Assembly: GCA_030066475.1 (NCBI GenBank)
Contig: JASJBO010000394.1
Span: 1-6,579 of the forward strand
Source: Myxococcota bacterium
Lineage (GTDB): Bacteria > Myxococcota_A > UBA9160 > PR03
Direction of reading: 5' to 3'
Length of the DNA stretch: 6,579 nt
Shown here: positions 1 to 5,627 of the stretch, piece after piece
How positions within the stretch are numbered: position 1 is the first letter of the stretch
Layout of the letters: each line of letters begins with the position of its first letter
Position numbers and translations under genes: made by a program
Notes under the pieces: generated by a model
Seen by the model: the letters and a program-made list of their open reading frames with translations, nothing else
Told to the model about the DNA's origin: nothing
The model's database searches: none

Positions 1-2
1 GC

Positions 3-536
3 ATCCTCGCCGCGATCGCCATTCCGAACTTCATTCGCTTCCAGCTGCGGGCCAAGGCCAGCGAAGGCAAGACCAACCTCAAGGCGATCGTGGTCGCCGA
101 GGAAGGCTTCATGGCCGAGTACAGCACCTACGTCAACGCCACCGCGCTGCCCGTGGCGGTGCCGGCGAACGTGAAGTCCCAGTGGCCGATCGACGACTGC
201 TCGAACGCGGCGTGGATCAACCACGGCTTCTGCCTGGTCGGCTGGGCGCCCGAGGGTGAGGTCTTCTACCAGTACGACGTGCTGGGCGGCGCCTCGCCGA
301 TGGCGGTGGCCGGCTCGTTCGACGTCTACACGGCCACGGCGAACGCCGACATCGACAACGATGGCTCGTTCAACGCCTGGGGCTACCTGAAGGGCACCGA
401 TCCGACCGGCACGGACGCGATCGCGGGCACCTTCATCTGCCCCGCCGGTGGCACGTACGACGCGATCACCATGATGAACGCGCTGTTCGAGACGGTGGGT
501 CCCTGCGACGCCACCTCCGGCCGGAGCGTGTTCTAG
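3..536 (+). CDS. Type IVa pilin (PilA-like), 5' end missing
   Basis: This is a structural subunit of a type IV pilus or related pseudopilus. The window opens inside the gene, with 177 residues visible. They begin ILAAIAIPNF, the stretch that normally follows the FTLIEL-type cleavage site, so only the leader and about the first 14 mature residues are missing. The visible N-terminus is the hydrophobic spine helix, continuing into an amphipathic segment rich in Lys, Glu and Ala. The globular domain contains VGWAPEG...YQYDV (about 79-92), a D-I-D-N-D-G acidic loop (116-121) resembling a calcium-binding loop, and four cysteines (66, 77, 136, 158) that could form two disulfides. The C-terminus is SGRSVF. 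A strong terminator hairpin follows 19 nt after the stop. The domain plan matches the next gene, so the two are probably paralogues. It could be the major pilin or a minor one; the sequence alone does not decide. Confidence 0.9.
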   Translation: MLAAIAIPNFIRFQLRAKASEGKTNLKAIVVAEEGFMAEYSTYVNATALPVAVPANVKSQWPIDDCSNAAWINHGFCLVGWAPEGEVFYQYDVLGGASPMAVAGSFDVYTATANADIDNDGSFNAWGYLKGTDPTGTDAIAGTFICPAGGTYDAITMMNALFETVGPCDATSGRSVF

Positions 537-555
537 CTCACGAGCGGAAGCTCAC

Positions 556-592
556 GGGGGCCGGGCGGGTGCCCGGCCCCCCTTTCTCTCTT
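556..592 (+). terminator. Rho-independent-type terminator or attenuator between the two pilin genes
   Basis: A perfect 11-bp inverted repeat (GGGGGCCGGGC at 556-566 and GCCCGGCCCCC at 571-581) encloses the 4-nt loop GGGT. A pyrimidine-rich, T-containing tail (CTTTCTCTCTT, 582-592) follows. It lies just after the first pilin stop and 27 nt before the second pilin start. The tail is interrupted by C, so termination may be partial. That would leave the first pilin strongly expressed and the downstream pil genes expressed by readthrough. The readthrough role is inference. Confidence 0.75.
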
Positions 593-604
593 CGCGACCC
601 CGAC

Positions 605-617
605 CGAGAGGCTCTCG
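605..617 (+). promoter_or_regulatory. Ribosome binding site of second pilin, inside a small dyad
   Basis: The Shine-Dalgarno-like GAGAGG (606-611) lies 8 nt before the ATG at 620 and supports that start. It sits in the dyad CGAGAGGCTCTCG (605-617), which can fold as a 5-bp stem with a 3-nt loop. The same GAGAG can also pair with CTCTC at 586-590 in the terminator tail. Either pairing could occlude ribosome binding; this is inference. Confidence 0.45.
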
Positions 618-619
618 CC

Positions 620-1180
620 ATGAAGCGCGCACGCACCGACCGCGGCTTCACGCTGATCGAGATCATGATCGCCGTGGCCATCATCGGCATCCTCGCGACG
701 ACGGCGATCTCGAGCTGGAATCGCTACCAGCTGCGCTCGAAGCGCTCCGAGGCCTTCCTCAACCTCAAGTCGCTGGCCGTCGTCCAGGACTCCTACTTCG
801 CCGAGACGGGTATCTACGCCGGCGCCATCGCCATGCCGGGGCCGGTTCCCAACCCGGTCGGTCGCCAGTGGACCCCCGCCGCCGAGGTCGCCTTCCAGAC
901 CGTCGGCTGGCGTCCCGAGGGCATCGTCTACTACGACTACGACGTGAACGTGCCCGGTGGCCCCGCGATCGTGCCGTGCCCCTGCCCGGAGTGCTTCACC
1001 GCCTCCGCGTACGGCGACACCGACGGCGACGGCATGCTCTCGGTCGTGATGTACGTCCAGCCCGATCGCATGGGCGGCTTCTGTCCGGCGTCGGTCACCG
1101 GCGATCCGGTGCCGATCAACACGCTCGGCAACCCCGTCTTCGACGCGCCCGCCGTCAGCAACACGGCGGACAACTTCTAG
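620..1180 (+). CDS. Type IVa pilin-like protein with intact leader
   Basis: This is a second pilin or minor pilin/pseudopilin of 186 residues. The leader MKRARTDRG (1-9) is short and basic. It is followed by the class III cleavage site G9/F10 and FTLIEIMIAVAIIGIL, which has Glu at mature position 5 (E14). These are the hallmarks of prepilin peptidase cleavage and N-methylation. The hydrophobic helix spans about 10-31. The globular domain shares VGWRPEG...YDYDV (about 95-109) and a D-T-D-G-D-G loop (133-138) with the upstream pilin. It also has a compact cysteine cluster (C120, C122, C125) plus C155. The ATG at 620 is chosen because it gives a canonical leader and has an SD 8 nt upstream; the in-frame GTG at 569 lies inside the terminator hairpin. 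The helical-repeat gene follows after 27 nt with no terminator. Whether it is a second major pilin or a tip/minor subunit is unknown. Confidence 0.93.
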   Translation: MKRARTDRGFTLIEIMIAVAIIGILATTAISSWNRYQLRSKRSEAFLNLKSLAVVQDSYFAETGIYAGAIAMPGPVPNPVGRQWTPAAEVAFQTVGWRPEGIVYYDYDVNVPGGPAIVPCPCPECFTASAYGDTDGDGMLSVVMYVQPDRMGGFCPASVTGDPVPINTLGNPVFDAPAVSNTADNF

Positions 1181-1207
1181 CGCGGCGGACCGTTCACGGG
1201 AGGGGGG

Positions 1208-2140
1208 GTGAGAGCGCGCGTCGTTCGCATCGTCGTGGCACTGGCCGGCCTCGCGCTGGTCGGCTTCGCGCATCCGCACCCGGCTCCGCCCGGGGAGATC
1301 GACCTGGACGAGCGCTTCGTCCTGCGGCCCGAGGCGGCGCGGATGGGCTCGCTGGGCTTCGAGGCCCTGGGCTCCGACTACCACTGGCTCCAGGCCGTCC
1401 AGCTGGTCGGCAACTCGCAGGTGGACCCCAGCCGCTACGCGCACTGGATCGAGCGGCTGATCGACGTGGTCACCACGCTCGACCCCTGGGTCGACCACCC
1501 CTACCGCTTCGCCTCGCTGTTCCTGAACGGCTCGCCCGAGCAGGTGCGCGCCGGCAACCGCTTCCTCGAGCGCGGCATCGCCTACCACCCCGAGGACTGG
1601 CGCAACCGCTTCTACCTGAGCTTCAACCACTTCTTCTACCTGGGCGACGACGCGAGCGCGGCCCGCGAGCTGGCGCCCGCCGTCGGCGCGCCGGGAGCCC
1701 CCCGCTACCTGGGCCGGCTGCTGGCGCGGCTGCGCTCCGAGTCGGGCGGCCTCGACGCCGCGGCGGTCTACCTCGAGGGCCTGGTGCGGACGGCGCCCGA
1801 CGGATACCACCGGGCCGAGTACGAGAAGGCGCTCGACGAGATCGAGACGGAGCGGCGCGCGCGTTTCCTCGAGCACGCCCGCGAGGCCTACCGCGAGCGC
1901 CACGGCCGCGACATCGAGCGCGTCGAGGACCTGGTGGCCGGCGGCGTCTTGAGTGGATTGCCGCCCGAGCCGAACGACTGGGAGTGGAGCCTCCACGAGG
2001 AGACGGGCGAGATCGTGTCGACGTTCTACGGCCGTCGCTACGTGCTCCACATGCGCCCCGAGGACGCCGAGCGGCGCCGCGCCTGGGGCACCGATGCGGC
2101 CGAACGCGCCGAAGACGGAGGAGGGGCGGAGCAGCCATGA
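1208..2140 (+). CDS. Membrane-anchored helical-repeat (TPR-like) protein, pilus ABC-transporter partner (PilG position)
   Basis: This 310-residue protein has an N-terminal hydrophobic segment (about 5-20, after MRARVVR) that should act as a signal anchor, leaving the rest in the periplasm. There is no lipobox Cys. Residues about 45-69 hold LGSDYHWLQAVQLVGN, similar to the 'LGaDllWLraiQ' opening of TPR-like proteins found beside deltaproteobacterial pilin genes. About 77-213 form repeated amphipathic helix pairs with TPR-like spacing (LDPWVDHPYRFASLFL, YHPEDWRNRFYLSFNHFFYLG). The C-terminal part (about 223-271) contains EDLVAGGVLSGLPPEP and a TGEIVSTFY motif. The GTG start at 1208 follows GGGAGG at 1198-1203. 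The stop overlaps the ATPase start in ATGA, so the two are translationally coupled. Its place between pilin and ABC ATPase equals that of PilG in M. xanthus, but I name it only by position. The molecular role is unknown; an accessory or scaffold subunit of the transporter is my inference. Confidence 0.8.
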   Translation: MRARVVRIVVALAGLALVGFAHPHPAPPGEIDLDERFVLRPEAARMGSLGFEALGSDYHWLQAVQLVGNSQVDPSRYAHWIERLIDVVTTLDPWVDHPYRFASLFLNGSPEQVRAGNRFLERGIAYHPEDWRNRFYLSFNHFFYLGDDASAARELAPAVGAPGAPRYLGRLLARLRSESGGLDAAAVYLEGLVRTAPDGYHRAEYEKALDEIETERRARFLEHAREAYRERHGRDIERVEDLVAGGVLSGLPPEPNDWEWSLHEETGEIVSTFYGRRYVLHMRPEDAERRRAWGTDAAERAEDGGGAEQP

Positions 2141-3090
2141 GCGGTTCCCAGCCGTCGAGCGTCGAGGTCGAGGACCTCGTCAAGGACTTCCGGCCCGGTC
2201 TGGGGCTGCGGCCGAAGCGCGTTCTGCACGGCGTCTCGTTCTCGGTGGCGCCGGGCGAGATCTTCGGCTTCGTCGGACCCAACGGCGCCGGCAAGACCAC
2301 CACCCTGAAGGTCCTGATGGGCCTGATCCGCGCCAGCGGGGGCAGCGCCCGCGTGCTGGGCCACGACGTCCGCGAGACCGAGTTCCGCCGCCACGTGGGC
2401 TTCCTGCCCGAGGCGCCCTACTTCTACGACTACCTGACCGGGCGCGAGTTCCTGGGCTTCTACGCGCGCGTCTGCGGCACCCGGGCCTCCCGGCGCGCCG
2501 AGCGCATCGACCTGCTGCTCGACTGGGTGGGGCTGGAGCACGCCCAGCACGCGCGGCTGCGCACCTACTCGAAGGGCATGCTCCAGCGCATCGGCATCGC
2601 GCAGGCGCTGGTGCACGACCCCACCGTGGTGTTCCTCGACGAGCCGATGAGCGGGCTCGATCCGATCGGCCGCAAGGAGATCCGCGACCTGGTCCGCCGG
2701 CTCCAGGCCGAGGGCAAGACGGTGTTCATGAACACCCACATCCTCTCCGACGTGGAGATGCTCTGCGACCGGGTGGCGATCATCGTGCAGGGGCGCATCC
2801 GCTATCAGGGCTCCCCCCACGAGCTGCTGACCGGCGACGAGCACGACGTCGAGGTGGTGCTGACGCGCGCGCCGCTCGAGCTGCTCGACGGCATCGAGGA
2901 GCGCCTCGGGGCCCACCTGCGCAGCGCCGGCGATCGCGTGGAGCTGGTGCTGCCCGGCAAGCGGGTGGACGAGCTGCTGCGCGACGCGCTGGGCTTCGGC
3001 GTCGGGGTGGTCTCGGTGACGCCGCGCCGCGGCACGCTCGAGTCGATCTTCCTGCACGCCGTCGAGGACGGCGCCGAGGCACGGTCATGA
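2137..3090 (+). CDS. pilH: ABC transporter ATP-binding protein (PilH-like, pilus biogenesis)
   Basis: This is a cytoplasmic ABC ATPase of 317 residues, of the COG1131 (CcmA/NatA-like) type. The Walker A motif is GPNGAGKTT (47-55). The Q-loop position reads GFLPEAP, with Glu at about 92 instead of Gln. The signature is YSKGM (144-148), a variant usual in this subfamily. Walker B is VVFLDEP (164-170), with catalytic Glu 169. The D-loop SGLD is at 172-175 and the H-loop His is at 201. A C-terminal extension (about 235-317) is typical of ABC-2 exporter ATPases. The ATG at 2137 overlaps the previous stop (ATGA), with GGAG at 2128-2131 as RBS; its own stop overlaps the permease start in the same way. 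M. xanthus PilH is an ABC ATPase required for type IV pilus biogenesis and social motility, and the order here agrees with it. The name rests on synteny; the substrate is unknown. It is not related to the chemotaxis-like PilH of Pseudomonas. Confidence 0.92.
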   Translation: MSGSQPSSVEVEDLVKDFRPGLGLRPKRVLHGVSFSVAPGEIFGFVGPNGAGKTTTLKVLMGLIRASGGSARVLGHDVRETEFRRHVGFLPEAPYFYDYLTGREFLGFYARVCGTRASRRAERIDLLLDWVGLEHAQHARLRTYSKGMLQRIGIAQALVHDPTVVFLDEPMSGLDPIGRKEIRDLVRRLQAEGKTVFMNTHILSDVEMLCDRVAIIVQGRIRYQGSPHELLTGDEHDVEVVLTRAPLELLDGIEERLGAHLRSAGDRVELVLPGKRVDELLRDALGFGVGVVSVTPRRGTLESIFLHAVEDGAEARS

Positions 3091-3863
3091 CGGGGTTTGG
3101 ACGCATCCTGGCCATCGCCCACAACACGGTGCGCGAGGCGATCCGCAGCCGCGTGCTCTACACCCTGCTGTTCTTCGCGATCGCCCTGATCGGTACGGGC
3201 CTGCTGCTCTCGACGCTCTCCTACGTCGAGCGGGAGCGCATCCTCCAGGACGTCGGGCTGGGCGCGATCCGGCTGTTCAGCCTGATGATCGCGATCTTCG
3301 TGGGCATCGGCCTGGTGCACAAGGAGGTCGATCGCCGCACCATCTTCACGATCCTCTCGAAGCCGATCTCGCGCAGCGAGTTCCTGGTCGGCAAGTTCCT
3401 GGGGCTGCTGGCCACCCTGTGGCTCCAGATCGCGATCATGGCGGCCTGCTTCGCCGCGGTCAGCCTGCTGGCCGGCGCTCCGCTCGGGGTCGCCCACGCG
3501 GCGGCGCTGGCGATGGTCGGCGTCGAGGTCGCGGTGGTGGTGGCGATCGCGCTGCTGTTCTCGGCCTTCACGACCCCGATGCTGGCCGCCTTCTTCACCG
3601 GTGCGCTGTGCCTGATCGGCCACCTGTCGCGCGACCTGCGCAACCTGGGCGCGCAGTCCGACCTCGAGGGGGTTCGTCGCGTCACCGAGGCGCTGTACCG
3701 CACGCTGCCCGACCTGGAGGCCTTCGACCTCTCGCTGCAGGCGTCACACCAGCTTCCGATCGCCGCGTCCGACCTGCTGCTGCCGCTCGGCTACGGCGCC
3801 GGCTACGTGGCGCTGGTGCTGCTCGCCGCGACGCTGGTCTTCCAGCGGCGCGACTTCCGCTAG
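3087..3863 (+). CDS. pilI: ABC-2-type transporter permease (PilI-like, pilus biogenesis)
   Basis: This 258-residue integral inner-membrane protein is the channel subunit for the preceding ATPase. It has about six hydrophobic segments, at roughly 22-43, 59-79, 104-128, 136-160, 164-179 and 231-252. The N-terminal amphipathic stretch ahead of TM1 (about 1-20, FGRILAIAHNTVREAIR) and the cytoplasmic loop after TM2 (HKEVDRRTIFTILSKPISRSEF, about 78-99) are characteristic of ABC-2 (NosY-like) permeases; the loop probably contacts the ATPase. It ends QRRDFR, as is common in this family. The ATG at 3087 lies in an ATGA overlap with the ATPase stop, with GAGG at 3076-3079. The transporter is presumably two ATPases plus two permeases. 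The equivalent M. xanthus position is PilI. No large periplasmic domain is seen, so the substrate cannot be read from this subunit. Confidence 0.88.
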   Translation: MTGFGRILAIAHNTVREAIRSRVLYTLLFFAIALIGTGLLLSTLSYVERERILQDVGLGAIRLFSLMIAIFVGIGLVHKEVDRRTIFTILSKPISRSEFLVGKFLGLLATLWLQIAIMAACFAAVSLLAGAPLGVAHAAALAMVGVEVAVVVAIALLFSAFTTPMLAAFFTGALCLIGHLSRDLRNLGAQSDLEGVRRVTEALYRTLPDLEAFDLSLQASHQLPIAASDLLLPLGYGAGYVALVLLAATLVFQRRDFR

Positions 3864-3872
3864 CCTCGCGCC

Positions 3873-4721
3873 GTGAGCGCCTTCCCCGCCGCGTTCCCGG
3901 CCGTCGCGGTCGCCCTGGGGGCGATCGTGGGGTCGTTCCTGAACGTGGTGGTGCACCGCCTGCCGCGCGGCGAGAGCGTGGTGCACCCGGGCTCGCACTG
4001 CCCCGCGTGCGGACACGCGGTGCGCCCCTGGGACAACGTGCCGGTGCTCGCGTGGCTGTGGCTGCGCGGCCGCTGCCGCGACTGCGGCGTCCCGATCTCG
4101 ATCCGCTACCCGCTGGTCGAGCTCGTCACGGCGCTGCTGTTCGGGGCCGTCGCCCTGCGCTTCGGCGCGACGCCGATGGCGTGCGTCTGGATGCTGTTCG
4201 GCGCGGCCCTGTTGGCCGCGGCGCTGATCGACCTCGACCACCGGATCATTCCCGACGAGATCTCGTTGGGCGGCCTGGTGCTGGGCCTCACCGCGGTGCC
4301 CGCCGCGCGCACGCTCGAGGGCTTCACCTTCGCCGACGCCTGGCTGCACGCGGCGATCGGGGCCGCGCTGGGCGGCGGTCTGCTGTGGATCGTGGGCTTC
4401 GTCCACGCGCGCGTCTCGGCGGCGCTGGGGCGGCGTTTCGAGCACTGGCCCGAGGAGGGGGAGGACTATCCGCGCCCGGGCAGCGTCGACTACTGGGTCT
4501 GGTTCCCGGGCATGGGCTTCGGCGACGTCAAGCTGCTCGCGATGATCGGCGCGTTCCTGGGCCCGCAGGGCGTGGTGGTGACCCTGGTGGCGGCGTCGGC
4601 GGTGGGGCTGGCGTTCGGCCTGGTGTGGGCCGCCGTGAGGCGCAGCTTCGCCTCGCCCTTCGGCTTCGGCCCCGCGCTCGCGGTCGGCGCCCTGCTGGGC
4701 ACTTTCCTGGCAGCCCCCTGA
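3873..4721 (+). CDS. pilD: Prepilin peptidase / N-methyltransferase (A24 family, PilD)
   Basis: This inner-membrane aspartyl protease removes the leader from type IV prepilins and N-methylates the new N-terminal Phe; the substrates include the pilins in this window. Of its 282 residues, 16-31 contain GAIVGSFLNVVVHRLP, the conserved N-terminal domain (DiS_P_DiS) start. Two CxxC pairs (C43/C46 and C68/C71) form the zinc site seen in bifunctional enzymes. The catalytic Asp motifs are ALIDLDHRIIPD (117-128) and GFGDVKLLAMIG (215-226). About eight membrane segments are expected. FGFGPALA (263-270) is the conserved C-terminal motif. A hydrophilic loop (about 186-212, RRFEHWPEEGEDYPRPG...) just before the second motif is longer than in well-known PilD proteins. 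The GTG at 3873 is the first start after the permease stop (9-nt gap). No clear SD is seen, so translation may depend on coupling. The gene closes the pil cluster here. Confidence 0.95.
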   Translation: MSAFPAAFPAVAVALGAIVGSFLNVVVHRLPRGESVVHPGSHCPACGHAVRPWDNVPVLAWLWLRGRCRDCGVPISIRYPLVELVTALLFGAVALRFGATPMACVWMLFGAALLAAALIDLDHRIIPDEISLGGLVLGLTAVPAARTLEGFTFADAWLHAAIGAALGGGLLWIVGFVHARVSAALGRRFEHWPEEGEDYPRPGSVDYWVWFPGMGFGDVKLLAMIGAFLGPQGVVVTLVAASAVGLAFGLVWAAVRRSFASPFGFGPALAVGALLGTFLAAP

Positions 4722-5582
4722 TCAGAGCCAGCCCAGGCTCCAGAACGTCGCGACCAGCCAGCCGACCGAGCAGATCTGGAGCGTGCGCGACCGGTACGCC
4801 ATCTCGACGGGCGCGACCCGCACCTGCCCGAGCTGGGCGAGCCGCAGGTAGTGGAGCAGGCCGAACGCCACGAACGGCATGCCGGCCAGCTCGCGGCCCG
4901 GCACGAAGAGCGCCGCCTCCTGGCTGTAGAGGCCATACGAGAGCAGTGTGATCCCCGCCGCGAGGCCCATCGCCTGGTCCACGAAGGTGATGCTGTAGCC
5001 CTCGAGCGCCGGCCGCTGCTCGGTGCCGAGGCCGCGCGACAGGTCGGCGCGCCGCTTCGCGAAGGCCAGGAACAGCGCCACCCACATCGAGACCGACAGC
5101 AGCCAGTTGGAGGGCGCCACGTCGGCCAGCGCGCAGCCCGCGAGAACGCGCAGCACGAAGCCGGCCGCCAGCAGGAACACGTCGACCAGCGGGACGTGCT
5201 TGGCGCCCAGGCTGTAGACCGCGTTCGAAGCCACGTAGATCAACAGGATCGCCACGACCGCAGGCCGCCCGAGCGAGCCGGCCAGCAGCAATCCCCCCGC
5301 CAGCAGCCCGACCGCCAGCCCCGCGGCGGCGCCGATCGGGACCTCGCCCGCGGCGATCGGGCGGCGCTGCTTGTCGGGGTGGGCGCGGTCGGCCTCGACG
5401 TCGCGGATGTCGTTGACGACGTAGACGGCGGACGCCACCAGGCAGAAGGCGGCCACGCCGGCGGCGACGACCACCGGGTCGAGCTGCGCCCCCGCCCGCG
5501 CCGCGAACGGCATCGGCAGCAGCACGAAGACCGACTTGGCCCAGTCGCGCGGCCGGACCAGGCGGATCAGGGCGGTGGACAT
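4722..5582 (-). CDS. Decaprenyl-phosphate phosphoribosyltransferase-like UbiA-family enzyme
   Basis: This polytopic membrane enzyme of the UbiA superfamily has 286 residues. The family members it most resembles (mycobacterial Rv3806c/UbiA) transfer 5-phosphoribose from PRPP to decaprenyl phosphate, the first step toward polyprenyl-phospho-arabinose donors. The opening RPRDWAKSVFVLLP (10-23) is diagnostic of this subgroup rather than of quinone prenyltransferases. The first Asp-rich motif is N57-D58-I-R-D61...D65, followed by HPDKQRRPIAAGE (68-80). The second is D134...GFVLRVLAG (141-149), and FLAFAKRRADL (171-181) follows. Many hydrophobic segments run through the protein. The ATG at 5582 is chosen because the RP(R/K)xWxKN-like motif should lie near residue 10; a longer open frame upstream is antisense to the methyltransferase. 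The usual epimerase partners DprE1/DprE2 are not in the window. In a Gram-negative host the product could feed glycan or lipid modification; that is inference. Confidence 0.87.
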   Translation of the reverse strand: MSTALIRLVRPRDWAKSVFVLLPMPFAARAGAQLDPVVVAAGVAAFCLVASAVYVVNDIRDVEADRAHPDKQRRPIAAGEVPIGAAAGLAVGLLAGGLLLAGSLGRPAVVAILLIYVASNAVYSLGAKHVPLVDVFLLAAGFVLRVLAGCALADVAPSNWLLSVSMWVALFLAFAKRRADLSRGLGTEQRPALEGYSITFVDQAMGLAAGITLLSYGLYSQEAALFVPGRELAGMPFVAFGLLHYLRLAQLGQVRVAPVEMAYRSRTLQICSVGWLVATFWSLGWL

Positions 5583-5616
5583 GGCGGCGCATGGTAGCCT
5601 CTCGCCCGACGCCTTC

Positions 5617-5624
5617 AGGAGGGG
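5617..5624 (+). promoter_or_regulatory. Strong Shine-Dalgarno for the methyltransferase
   Basis: AGGAGGGG ends 3 nt before the GTG at 5628, with the GGAGG core 5 nt away. It is the best SD in the window. It favours the GTG start over the in-frame ATG at 5643. The 45-bp divergent gap (5583-5627) must also hold both promoters if they are local; no convincing -35/-10 pair is visible. Confidence 0.7.
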
Positions 5625-5627
5625 ATC

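Noticed and set aside
569..619. GTG at 569 as start of the second pilin
   Set aside because: It lies inside the terminator hairpin and would add 17 residues to an already complete prepilin leader. The ATG at 620 has an SD.
533..2050. Long open frame on the - strand (505 codons), with similar long - strand frames at 2038-3057 and 2805-3623
   Set aside because: They are antisense to well-recognised pil genes. Their translations are Arg/Ala/Gly/Asp/His-rich with no domain or motif, as expected from GC-rich codon bias.
868..2136. Upstream extension of the ATPase reading frame
   Set aside because: The extension is Arg/Pro/Gly-rich nonsense overlapping the second pilin and the helical-repeat gene. 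The true start is the ATG at 2137 with an SD and ATGA coupling.
1953..3086. Upstream extension of the permease frame
   Set aside because: It overlaps the ATPase in another frame with low-complexity translation. The ATG at 3087 gives a normal ABC-2 permease N-terminus.
4851..5597. + strand open frame antisense to the phosphoribosyltransferase
   Set aside because: It is rich in Arg, Gln, His and Glu with no motif. The - strand frame is a clear UbiA-family protein.
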